Assembly: GCA_948945085.1 (NCBI GenBank)
Contig: CARBGY010000017.1
Coordinates: forward strand, 1-9,582
DNA length: 9,582 nt
From: an uncultured Candidatus Saccharibacteria bacterium
Lineage (GTDB): Bacteria > Patescibacteriota > Saccharimonadia > Saccharimonadales > Saccharimonadaceae
Direction: 5' to 3'
Shown: positions 1 through 4,924 of the stretch, in pieces
Position numbering within the stretch: position 1 is the first letter of the stretch
Layout: each line of letters begins with the position of its first letter
Notes under the pieces: generated by a model
Seen by the model: the letters and a program-made list of their open reading frames with translations, nothing else
The model's database searches: none
What the model was told of the DNA's origin: nothing
Translations under genes and position numbers: made by a program

Positions 1-114
1 CAAACACAAGCCATACAACCATTAACTTAGTGCAATATGTTTGTTTATCCTACACGATTGCGTCTGGGTTTATGGTGAGGTTTAAGCAGTAAACAATAGA
101 TTATGGAATAGGTA
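1..114. other. Left-edge non-coding segment, no gene called
   Basis: This segment holds no ORF with a credible start. One frame is open from base 1 to a TAG at 28-30, so it could be the last nine codons of a gene lying to the left, but that is too short to support. The only clear structure is the 19-base sequence at 29-47, which recurs inverted at the other end of the window. Confidence 0.5.
29..47 (+). repeat. Left copy of a 19-bp inverted repeat
   Basis: The sequence AGTGCAATATGTTTGTTTA is found here and, as an exact reverse complement, at 9536-9554. The flanks share little beyond the 19 bases. A perfect match of this length is not expected by chance in under 10 kb. The function is unknown: it could be a dispersed genomic repeat, a protein-binding site or the edge of a rearranged block. 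Confidence 0.85.
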
Positions 115-143
115 TTGACTTTTTTGATAAAGTGTGCTAGTAT
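115..143 (+). promoter_or_regulatory. Sigma70-type promoter for the 296-973 gene
   Basis: The -35 box TTGACT (115-120) and the -10 box TAGTAT (138-143) are separated by 17 bases. TGC just before the -10 makes it an extended -10. The expected transcription start is near 150. The whole 29-base block, spacer included, matches the promoter at 6865-6893 at 28 positions, which suggests shared control or a common origin. Confidence 0.85.
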
Positions 144-158
144 AAGGGAGTTGGAGGG

Positions 159-201
159 CTGGTTTTTCGTGAATTGAATTTTGAATGACTTGAAAAACTA
201 G
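159..201 (+). promoter_or_regulatory. Leader stem-loop upstream of the 296-973 gene
   Basis: CTGGTTTTTC (159-168) pairs with GAAAAACTAG (192-201), giving ten pairs including one G.U that exists only in plus-strand RNA. The loop is 23 bases long. It begins about 9 bases after the predicted transcription start. There is no following T-run, so it is not a terminator. It may protect the 5' end or affect translation; this is inference. Confidence 0.5.
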
Positions 202-295
202 CTTGTAACTTGGTAATTTGATGAATAAAAATAATCAGATTACTACGACCAAAGTCTCCGCCAGAGAGCGGAAGTTAAAAGGAGAGAAAAGAATA

Positions 296-973
296 ATGAA
301 GACAGCAGAAATGACGAGAATGGCAGGAATGAGCAACAATATGACGGCTACGGCTGAGGATCGTGGTGATATCCGGGAAAGCATGGCGAGAATGGACCTC
401 AGAAATCCCCAGCACAAGCGTGACCGTGATGCAACTTATGAAAAAGAAGCATTGTCGCCGGTGACGTTGAAAGAAACAGATATCTCAAAGTCGTTGGACG
501 AGCTTATGAGAAACCGGACGAATCTCATCATGGATCCGCTTCCGCGTGAAGTGCTGTGGGAGGAGCTCGCGACGTTGTTTAAAACGCTTGGTCCGAACGC
601 GACGGAGCGGATGGAGACAATGTTTCCTGATACGGCCATTGAAGAATCTGATTTGCCGGGAGTTTATTTCCAGAACGATAATGAGACTGTTTCCTTTGTG
701 GAACGGCCCAGATTACAGGATAAGAAGAACTTTCTGAATTATGTCCTGGCGCCGGTTGCGGCGACGAATGTTATGAAATCACTGAAGGCTTGTCCGCAGG
801 CACAGAAAGATCGCATGACGGTAAGAGAGCGTGAAGCTTACCGTACGCTAATGTTGACACTAAGGCGCGGATTTGCGGACTACTTGAATCCCGCCGCTAC
901 TTACGTTGATGAGCTGAAGAGCTGGCGGGAGCGGGGTGGTAAAATCAACAAGGCCAAGGTTATGCGTGTGTAG
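296..973 (+). CDS. Unknown 226-residue charged cytoplasmic protein
   Basis: No family is recognised. The open frame reaches back to TTG 218 / ATG 221, but those have no ribosome binding site. ATG 296 follows AAGGAG (279-284) by 11 bases and is preferred. The first ~60 residues are rich in Met, Arg, Asp and Glu and look disordered. The rest looks globular, with mixed helix-like stretches (for example LPREVLWEELATLFKTLG, and a basic helix near REREAYRTLMLTLRRGFADYL toward the C-terminus). There is no signal peptide, membrane segment or recognisable catalytic motif. It is monocistronic, with its own promoter (115-143) and a terminator shared with the convergent rplA. The shared promoter with the small membrane-protein operon at 6964-7402 suggests joint regulation. 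The CDS is confident, the function unknown. Confidence 0.85.
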   Translation: MKTAEMTRMAGMSNNMTATAEDRGDIRESMARMDLRNPQHKRDRDATYEKEALSPVTLKETDISKSLDELMRNRTNLIMDPLPREVLWEELATLFKTLGPNATERMETMFPDTAIEESDLPGVYFQNDNETVSFVERPRLQDKKNFLNYVLAPVAATNVMKSLKACPQAQKDRMTVREREAYRTLMLTLRRGFADYLNPAATYVDELKSWRERGGKINKAKVMRV

Positions 974-997
974 TATTATGCTTCTCTTTTAAAATTA

Positions 998-1028
998 GCC
1001 CCGGTAGCGATTGCGACCGGGGCAGTTT
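998..1028. terminator. Bidirectional terminator between the 296-973 gene and rplA
   Basis: GCCCCGGT (998-1005) pairs with ACCGGGGC (1016-1023) around a 10-base loop and is followed by AGTTTTT on the plus strand. Read on the minus strand it is followed by TAATTTT. It therefore can end both convergent transcripts. rplA stops only 7 bases past the T-run. Confidence 0.9.
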
Positions 1029-1034
1029 TTGCGA

Positions 1035-1967
1035 TTAGTTGTAGTTATTTTCGACTGGGATGGATGGGCCCATAGTAGTTGTAATGTAGATAGACTTGAC
1101 GTAACTACCTTTTAGAGAAGCTGGGCGGTGGCTTTTGAGCGATTCGAAGAAAGTTTCGGCATTTTCAAGAAGCTTAATTTGGTCGAAATCGGTTTTCCCA
1201 AGACCAAGATGAATGATAGCTTGTTTATCGACGCGATATTCAACTTTACCGGCTTTGGCTTCTTTAACGGCTTTTTCGATGTCGGTAGTAACGGTGCCAG
1301 CTTTAGGGTTTGGCATGAGACCTTTTGGACCAAGTAAGCGAGCGAATTTGCCGAGTTTAGGCATGTAGGCTGGAGTAGAAATTAAAACGTCAAAGTTGAT
1401 TTCGCCTTTTTCGAGTTGTTTTAAGAATTCTTCATCGTCAGCAATGTCAGCACCAGCGGCGAGAGCTTTTTTGACTTCTTCGGCGGGAGCAAAGACGGCG
1501 ACACGGATGGTTTTGCCATTGCCGTGGGGGAGTACGACGGTAGCACGAATGTTCTGATCGGCTTGGCGCGGGTCGACTCCGAGGCGAGTGTGAACTTCAA
1601 CTGTAGCGGCGAATTTAGTAGGATTGGTTTTTGCGGCAAGTTCGAGAGCCTCTTTAAGGCTATATAGTTTTCCTTCTTCAACTAGCTTAGCAGCGGCTTG
1701 GTATTTTTTACCGCGACGTTCAATGCGTGGACGAGTAATTGGGGCAGCGCCACGCGGTTTTTCGCCAGCTTCTTCGGCGGCTTTGGTTTCGACTTTGCGA
1801 GCTTGGCGCTCAGCTTCAGCCTTAACTTCTTCAATGTGTTTTTTGGATTTTTTGCCAGATTTAGCATAGATTTCTTCGGTTTTTGTTTCGAGGGCGTCCT
1901 CGATCTTAGCGCCGGCTTTAATTTCGTCGACTTTTTCGGTGATTTCTACAGATTTATCTTCTGTCAT
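1035..1967 (-). CDS. rplA: 50S ribosomal protein L1 with long N-terminal extension
   Basis: Ribosomal protein L1 binds the L1 stalk of 23S rRNA and helps release deacylated tRNA. In many bacteria it also represses the rplK-rplA message. Residues ~85-310 form the L1 domain: RRGKKYQAAAKLVEEGKLYS opens it, and GPKGLMPNPKAGTVT (213-227) is the family hallmark. The usual length is about 230 residues. Here about 84 residues precede the domain, rich in Lys, Glu and Ala, probably helical or disordered. The start is set by AAAGGGAAT six bases before ATG 1967, downstream of a strong promoter. In most bacteria rplA directly follows rplK. Here about 2.3 kb of plus-strand material separates them and rplA has its own promoter (2057-2085) and leader. 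rplJ-rplL do not follow. Stop is TAA. Confidence 0.97.
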   Translation of the reverse strand: MTEDKSVEITEKVDEIKAGAKIEDALETKTEEIYAKSGKKSKKHIEEVKAEAERQARKVETKAAEEAGEKPRGAAPITRPRIERRGKKYQAAAKLVEEGKLYSLKEALELAAKTNPTKFAATVEVHTRLGVDPRQADQNIRATVVLPHGNGKTIRVAVFAPAEEVKKALAAGADIADDEEFLKQLEKGEINFDVLISTPAYMPKLGKFARLLGPKGLMPNPKAGTVTTDIEKAVKEAKAGKVEYRVDKQAIIHLGLGKTDFDQIKLLENAETFFESLKSHRPASLKGSYVKSIYITTTMGPSIPVENNYN

Positions 1968-1993
1968 GATATTCCCTTTCTGTGGTGGATAGC

Positions 1994-2030
1994 GGGATTG
2001 AGCTAGAAAAAGTTTCTAGTCGTGATTCCC
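1994..2030 (-). promoter_or_regulatory. rplA leader stem-loop, possible L1 target
   Basis: In the minus-strand leader, CTAGAAA/TTTCTAG (2003-2009 with 2013-2019) forms a perfect 7-bp stem with a 3-base loop. An outer helix pairs GGGA-U with A-UCCC (1994-1999 with 2025-2030, one mismatch), leaving an asymmetric internal loop. L1 is known to recognise two helices joined by an asymmetric loop in its own mRNA, so this is a candidate autoregulatory site. The conserved loop bases were not verified. Confidence 0.4.
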
Positions 2031-2056
2031 TCCCAACTTAATTGTTATTATGATGT

Positions 2057-2085
2057 ATTATAGCAAAGAATCTGAAGTTTGGCAA
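2057..2085 (-). promoter_or_regulatory. Promoter of rplA
   Basis: Minus strand: -35 TTGCCA (2085-2080), 17-base spacer, -10 TATAAT (2062-2057) preceded by TGC, so an extended -10. The 14 bases TTCTTTGCTATAAT are identical to those of the secE-nusG promoter (8619-8632), which suggests one class of strong housekeeping promoter. The start of transcription is expected near 2050. Confidence 0.9.
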
Positions 2086-2115
2086 GCAAATTGGGGTTGA
2101 AAGATAAAATGATAC

Positions 2116-2143
2116 TTGACAAGTATTATCAGTATTATATACT
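2116..2143 (+). promoter_or_regulatory. Promoter of the secreted repeat protein gene
   Basis: TTGACA (2116-2121), 16-base spacer, TATACT (2138-2143). It is divergent from the rplA promoter, with only 30 bases between the two -35 boxes. The expected transcription start is near 2150, leaving a ~109-base leader. Confidence 0.85.
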
Positions 2144-2150
2144 GGAATGG

Positions 2151-2231
2151 CGAGGTACACCCTTTCCGTTGGGGAGTAAGGAACGGAGGCAACTCGATGA
2201 TTATATTTTGCAGCATTTTCTATAAAATGCT
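2151..2231 (+). promoter_or_regulatory. Folded 5' leader of the 2259-3749 gene
   Basis: Two elements are visible. First, CGAG (2151-2154) pairs with CTCG (2193-2196) and encloses TCCGTT/AACGGA (2165-2170 with 2182-2187), extendable by two U.G pairs. Second, AGCATTTT/AAAATGCT (2212-2219 with 2224-2231) forms a perfect 8-bp hairpin with loop CTAT, ending 16 bases before the ribosome binding site GAGG (2248-2251). There is no T-run, so transcription is not obviously terminated. No known riboswitch consensus was recognised. Confidence 0.5.
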
Positions 2232-2258
2232 AGAGAACTTTGAAAGTGAGGATAATTA

Positions 2259-3749
2259 ATGTTAAAAGGGACTTTGATCAAACAGGCTCGTAGGTGCCGG
2301 GGAATTATGGCGGCGGCGCTTATGGCAACATTGGTAATCGTGCCGACAGCAACGGCGTTTGCGGCACCCGCAGTTCAGACGGAGCAGGTAGCACAGACAC
2401 AGCAGTTGACGTTGAGGGATATCTTTTCGCCGGAGCTTTATGCGGAACAGAATCCGGATGTGGTGGCTGCCTATGGCAATGATCCGGAAGCTTTGTTTAA
2501 CCATTTTGTAACCTGCGGCATGAAGGAAGGGCGCGTCTTTAGTCCGCTCTTTGATCTTGCGGCATATATGCAGCAGGCGGATTTGGCCGCTGTGTATGGT
2601 GATAATCTGGCCGGTTACATCGAACATTTTGTTACGTTCGGGATTTATGAGGCGGCCAGTGGGCAACGTGGATCGGCGGGAGTTTTATTTAATCCACTGA
2701 CATATGCGGCAGCATATGGCGATGTGGGTGCGGCGTACGGCAATAATATTGCAGCGATCGTCCAGCACTACATGCAGGTAGGAATTAAGGAAGGTCGCGT
2801 TGAGGGGGTTTCGAACAGGGACGGCAGTCCGGCTGCTGGATCTTCGGCAGCAAATGCAGCGAATAACAGCAGTACAAACTCCAGCTCCAGCTCCAGTTCT
2901 AGCTCATCTGGCGGTTCTAGTTCGTCAGGTGGTTCTGGTGGATCGTCAGGCGGATCTGGCGGTTCTTCTGGCGGAAATAATGGCGGTGGTAGTAATGGGG
3001 GTACAACAGGTACACCTCCGGAGGCTCCTGGGGATACGGGTAATAATGGTGGCAATACTGGTGGTTCTGATGATACCTCGGGAGGTAATAACGATGGTAA
3101 TGGCGGTTCCAATGAACCGGACATTCCTATTGCAACTCCTGGAAATGCAACAAAACCTGACGGTTCTGGTAGTAACAATCCTGGCGGGTCAGGTAATACT
3201 GATGGATCTGGCGGCGGAGATGTAGGTGGGGGTGATGAAGTAGATCCCCCGATTGCTACAGCAAGTAATGCACAGTGGCAGCAGCCTGAAGCTGTTTCTG
3301 TTGATCTTGCTGTAGGGGTAGCAAGAGAGATGGCAGAACAGCTGACTGCGGACGAGATCAATGCAGAAATTATCGATGAAGATGAGGGGTGGATCGATGA
3401 GGAGCTTGATGATACGGAAGCGGTTGGTGAAAATCAGACAGCCGCAGAGACAAAAGATGAAGTGAAACAGGAGAATGCCGATGGAACAGAGGCCGTGGCA
3501 GATCCGGAGGGGGATGAGGAAACAGCTGGTGATGATAAAACCATTGTTGAGGCTGACCCGAAGGATTCGCTGACGGGTGACGTTGTAGCTGCTCCGGAGG
3601 AGGGGGTAGTTGAACCTGAAAAGGTAGTGAAAGAGACGGTCTCTGAGGATATTGAAGCTGATGCGGATGACGCTGTGGAAGAAGAGGTCTCAGATGGTGA
3701 GGAGATCGTGCCGGAAACATCGGTAAATAGTGAAGACGCTTCAGACTAA
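2259..3749 (+). CDS. Secreted surface-repeat protein with Ser/Gly linker and acidic tail
   Basis: This is a 496-residue exported protein. A basic start (LIKQARRCR), a hydrophobic core (~16-33) and AFA-AP near residue 35/36 form a signal peptide. Residues 56-181 hold three copies of a ~40-residue repeat of the type F-x-P-x-x-Y...PDV-A-AYG-x-(8)-HF-x-x-G-x-x-EGR, known from surface proteins of Clostridia and other bacteria. Residues ~187-330 are a low-complexity Ser/Gly/Asn linker, followed by two PIAT-x-x-NA motifs. Residues ~370-496 are strongly acidic. No sortase motif, lipobox or C-terminal membrane segment is present, so it is released or held by the repeats or by charge. ATG 2259 follows GAGG by 7 bases. 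A role at the surface, such as contact with a host cell, is inference. The repeats plus the PIAT-x-x-NA motifs resemble Lachnospiraceae surface proteins and suggest transfer, unproven. Confidence 0.9.
   Translation: MLKGTLIKQARRCRGIMAAALMATLVIVPTATAFAAPAVQTEQVAQTQQLTLRDIFSPELYAEQNPDVVAAYGNDPEALFNHFVTCGMKEGRVFSPLFDLAAYMQQADLAAVYGDNLAGYIEHFVTFGIYEAASGQRGSAGVLFNPLTYAAAYGDVGAAYGNNIAAIVQHYMQVGIKEGRVEGVSNRDGSPAAGSSAANAANNSSTNSSSSSSSSSSGGSSSSGGSGGSSGGSGGSSGGNNGGGSNGGTTGTPPEAPGDTGNNGGNTGGSDDTSGGNNDGNGGSNEPDIPIATPGNATKPDGSGSNNPGGSGNTDGSGGGDVGGGDEVDPPIATASNAQWQQPEAVSVDLAVGVAREMAEQLTADEINAEIIDEDEGWIDEELDDTEAVGENQTAAETKDEVKQENADGTEAVADPEGDEETAGDDKTIVEADPKDSLTGDVVAAPEEGVVEPEKVVKETVSEDIEADADDAVEEEVSDGEEIVPETSVNSEDASD
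2424..2801 (+). repeat. Three tandem surface-type repeats within the secreted protein
   Basis: Copy 1 covers residues 56-93 (opens FSPELYAEQNPDVVAAYG, ends EGRV). Copy 2 covers 94-136 (opens FSPLFDLAAY, keeps AAVYGDN and HFVTFGIYE but has lost EGR). Copy 3 covers ~144-181 (opens FNPLTYAAAYGDVGAAYG, ends EGRV). Copies 1 and 3 are closest to the consensus. The repeats are diverged at DNA level, so they are an old domain array rather than a recent duplication. Confidence 0.8.
2826..3239 (+). repeat. Low-complexity Ser/Gly-coding tract
   Basis: This stretch of the secreted gene encodes runs of Ser, then GGS/SGG units, then Gly/Asn/Asp-rich sequence. At DNA level it is built from imperfect repeats of ggttctggtggatc-like and agctcc units, so it is prone to slippage and is a likely site of length variation between strains. 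Confidence 0.8.
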
Positions 3750-3752
3750 GTA

Positions 3753-3873
3753 GCCGACGACGATGACAGTGGTCGTAAAGTGGCCACGAATATTTGACAA
3801 TAATCGGGCCACTTTAGTGGCGTATCGTTGGTCGGCGGAGTGGGACATAGCTATCGCTTTGGATAATAGCTAT
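3753..3873 (+). ncRNA. Folded 3' UTR downstream of the secreted protein gene
   Basis: Four bases after the stop codon a long hairpin begins. GCCGAC (3753-3758) pairs with GTCGGC (3831-3836), ACGAT (3760-3764) pairs with ATCGT (3824-3828), and TAAAGTGGCC (3776-3785) pairs with GGCCACTTTA (3807-3816). That is 21 Watson-Crick pairs within 84 bases. A second hairpin follows, made of two copies of the palindrome ATAGCTAT (3847-3854 with 3866-3873, 11-base loop). The transcript then ends at the terminator 3901-3928. It may be an mRNA stability element or a processed small RNA; no known family is recognised. Confidence 0.55.
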
Positions 3874-3900
3874 TTGATGCATAAATAAATACCTCGCTGA

Positions 3901-3928
3901 AAAGCTGGCAAAGTTTTGCCAGCTTTTT
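3901..3928 (+). terminator. Intrinsic terminator of the secreted-protein transcript
   Basis: AAAGCTGGCAAA (3901-3912) pairs with TTTGCCAGCTTT (3915-3926) and runs into TT, giving a T-run at 3924-3928. It is a near-perfect 12-bp inverted repeat with an A-run on the other side, so it could also work on the minus strand. Confidence 0.92.
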
Positions 3929-3954
3929 CATGGATAGTTGATTGTATAAAAAAG

Positions 3955-4312
3955 TTCCCTAGCGTAACGGGAATTATGTTTTATGGAGATCCGAAGAAGG
4001 GTCCGTATAACGGGAGGTCAGCCAGGATACTGATGAGAGTAAGTATCTTTAATGGGTGAGCTTTAAAAGGCTTTTTCGATGCCGCAGAGTCGCTTCCTAT
4101 GGTCGAGGTGCACTTAAGCCACCTAAAGCTTATAAAGATAGCTATACCTCCTTGATAGAATTAAAGAACACTATGTGAATAATAGCCACTGGTAACAGTA
4201 TAACATATCTAGCAGATGTTGAACCGAGAGAAAAATTATTTAAGGTTAGATGTTTTGGCTTTGATGAAATTGTTAAACAACAAAAAGTACTAGTTCGTCA
4301 CTAGTACTTTTT
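3955..4312 (+). ncRNA. Candidate novel structured RNA between secreted-protein gene and rplK
   Basis: This ~350-base interval has no intact gene but folds into nested helices. Hairpin TTCCC/GGGAA lies at 3955-3973. Hairpin GATCC/GGGTC (3988-3992 with 3999-4003) is flanked by TTATG/TATAA (3981-3985 with 4006-4010). A long-range stem pairs GGAGGT-c-AGC (4013-4022) with GCT-at-ACCTCC (4141-4151). Inside it are AGGATAC/GTATCTT (4024-4030 with 4043-4049), TGAGCTTTA/TAAAGCTTA (4057-4065 with 4124-4132) and AGGTG/CACCT (4106-4110 with 4120-4124; the last base is shared with the neighbouring helix). Four helices contain a G.U pair that holds only in plus-strand RNA, which argues for plus-strand transcription. 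The 3' end is set by the terminator 4282-4312. A weak -10 (TATAAA, 3945-3950) precedes it. It lacks the recognisable signatures of RNase P RNA, tmRNA or SRP RNA. A decayed gene is the alternative. Confidence 0.45.
4282..4312. terminator. Bidirectional terminator between candidate RNA and rplK
   Basis: AAAAAGTACTAGT (4282-4294) pairs perfectly with ACTAGTACTTTTT (4300-4312) around the loop TCGTC. With A- and T-runs on both sides it can stop plus-strand transcripts and rplK, whose TAG stop lies 11 bases away. Confidence 0.93.
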
Positions 4313-4322
4313 AAAAATTTAA

Positions 4323-4748
4323 CTAGTCTTCAACGACAACACCCATAGAACGGGCGGTACCGGCGATGACTTTAACGGCGCCATCCATGTCGATAGCGTT
4401 GAGTTGGTCCATTTTGATCTTAGCGATTTCTTCGAGATCGGCGCGAGAAATGGTGCCAACTTTTTCGAGGTTTGGCTTACCAGAGCCTTTTTCGATTTTA
4501 ATTTTTTCGCGAATAAGGTCGTCAACTGGTTGACCAAGACAGGTCCAATCGAAAGTACGATCATCGTAAACTTTAATATGAACGATAACGTTTTTGCCGT
4601 TAAATTCTTTAGTTTTTTCGTTGAATGGGTTAATAAAATCCATCATATTAAGGCCCCACTGACCGAGAGTAGAACCAACTGGAGGTCCAGCCGTAGCTTT
4701 ACCACCAGGGATGCGCAACTTAAGGTTGCCGATAACTTGTTTTGCCAT
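4323..4748 (-). CDS. rplK: 50S ribosomal protein L11
   Basis: L11 forms the GTPase-associated centre with 23S rRNA, and its N-terminal domain contacts elongation factors. The 141-residue length is normal. Family landmarks are IPGGKATAGPPVG (13-25), IEKGSGKPN (86-94), and the C-terminal RNA-binding domain ending LNAIDMDGAVKVIAGTARSM. Two places depart from the usual sequence. The proline segment normally P-A-PPVGP-A-LGQ reads A-G-PPVGS-T-LGQ (20-30). The region normally ending KTPPA reads CLGQPV (70-75). The start is ATG 4748 after AAGGGAAT, eight bases away, the same unusual binding site as rplA. It has its own promoter (4815-4843) and a two-hairpin leader, and is separated from rplA by about 2.3 kb. 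Confidence 0.97.
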   Translation of the reverse strand: MAKQVIGNLKLRIPGGKATAGPPVGSTLGQWGLNMMDFINPFNEKTKEFNGKNVIVHIKVYDDRTFDWTCLGQPVDDLIREKIKIEKGSGKPNLEKVGTISRADLEEIAKIKMDQLNAIDMDGAVKVIAGTARSMGVVVED

Positions 4749-4767
4749 ATTTAATTCCCTTGTTTTA

Positions 4768-4801
4768 CCTGAGTGAAGCTCTCAGGACGATTTTTAATCG
4801 T
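4768..4801 (-). promoter_or_regulatory. rplK leader: two contiguous stem-loops
   Basis: On the minus strand ACGATT/AATCGT (4787-4792 with 4796-4801) forms a hairpin starting about seven bases after the predicted transcription start. CCTGAG/CTCAGG (4768-4773 with 4781-4786) forms a second hairpin directly abutting it, so the two can stack. In E. coli L1 represses translation from the L11 leader; this structure is a candidate for the same control, but the L1-specific loop bases were not checked. Confidence 0.5.
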
Positions 4802-4814
4802 GCGTAACTTTTTT

Positions 4815-4843
4815 ATTGTATCGAAAAAGCTTAATTTTGTCAA
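4815..4843 (-). promoter_or_regulatory. Promoter of rplK
   Basis: Minus strand: TTGACA (4843-4838), 17-base spacer, TACAAT (4820-4815). It is a near-consensus promoter with transcription expected to start near 4808, giving a ~60-base leader. It lies in the gap after the 622-residue gene, which has no clear terminator of its own, so some read-through into rplK is possible. Confidence 0.9.
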
Positions 4844-4924
4844 TAATTCGGATTTGGAGAGCAAGTGTTGTGAAAAATAAGTAAACATAAGCGCTCTAAA
4901 AAGCAATTTTTAACTATATTCGGC

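Noticed and set aside
1..30. C-terminal end of an upstream plus-strand gene
   Set aside because: Only nine open codons before TAG, no independent support.
2768..3361. Long minus-strand Pro-rich ORF antisense to the secreted protein gene
   Set aside because: It mirrors the Ser/Gly and acidic low-complexity coding tract and has no ribosome binding site or promoter; a shadow frame.
3370..3720. Minus-strand Pro/His/Gln-rich ORF
   Set aside because: Antisense of the acidic tail coding region, with composition explained by the sense codons.
3951..3973. Minus-strand terminator ending a minus-strand RNA (stem plus six T)
   Set aside because: It has terminator shape on the minus strand, but the stem is only five pairs and the G.U pairs of the neighbouring helices fit the plus strand; kept as a possibility only.
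4020..4060. Short matches to riboswitch or ribozyme cores (CAGCCAGGATAC like cobalamin, GAGAGTA like T-box, CTGATGAG like hammerhead)
   Set aside because: Each is an isolated short match. The other required elements (B12 box context, the T-box GGTGGNACCGCG, the hammerhead GAAA and second stem) are absent, and no regulated plus-strand gene follows.
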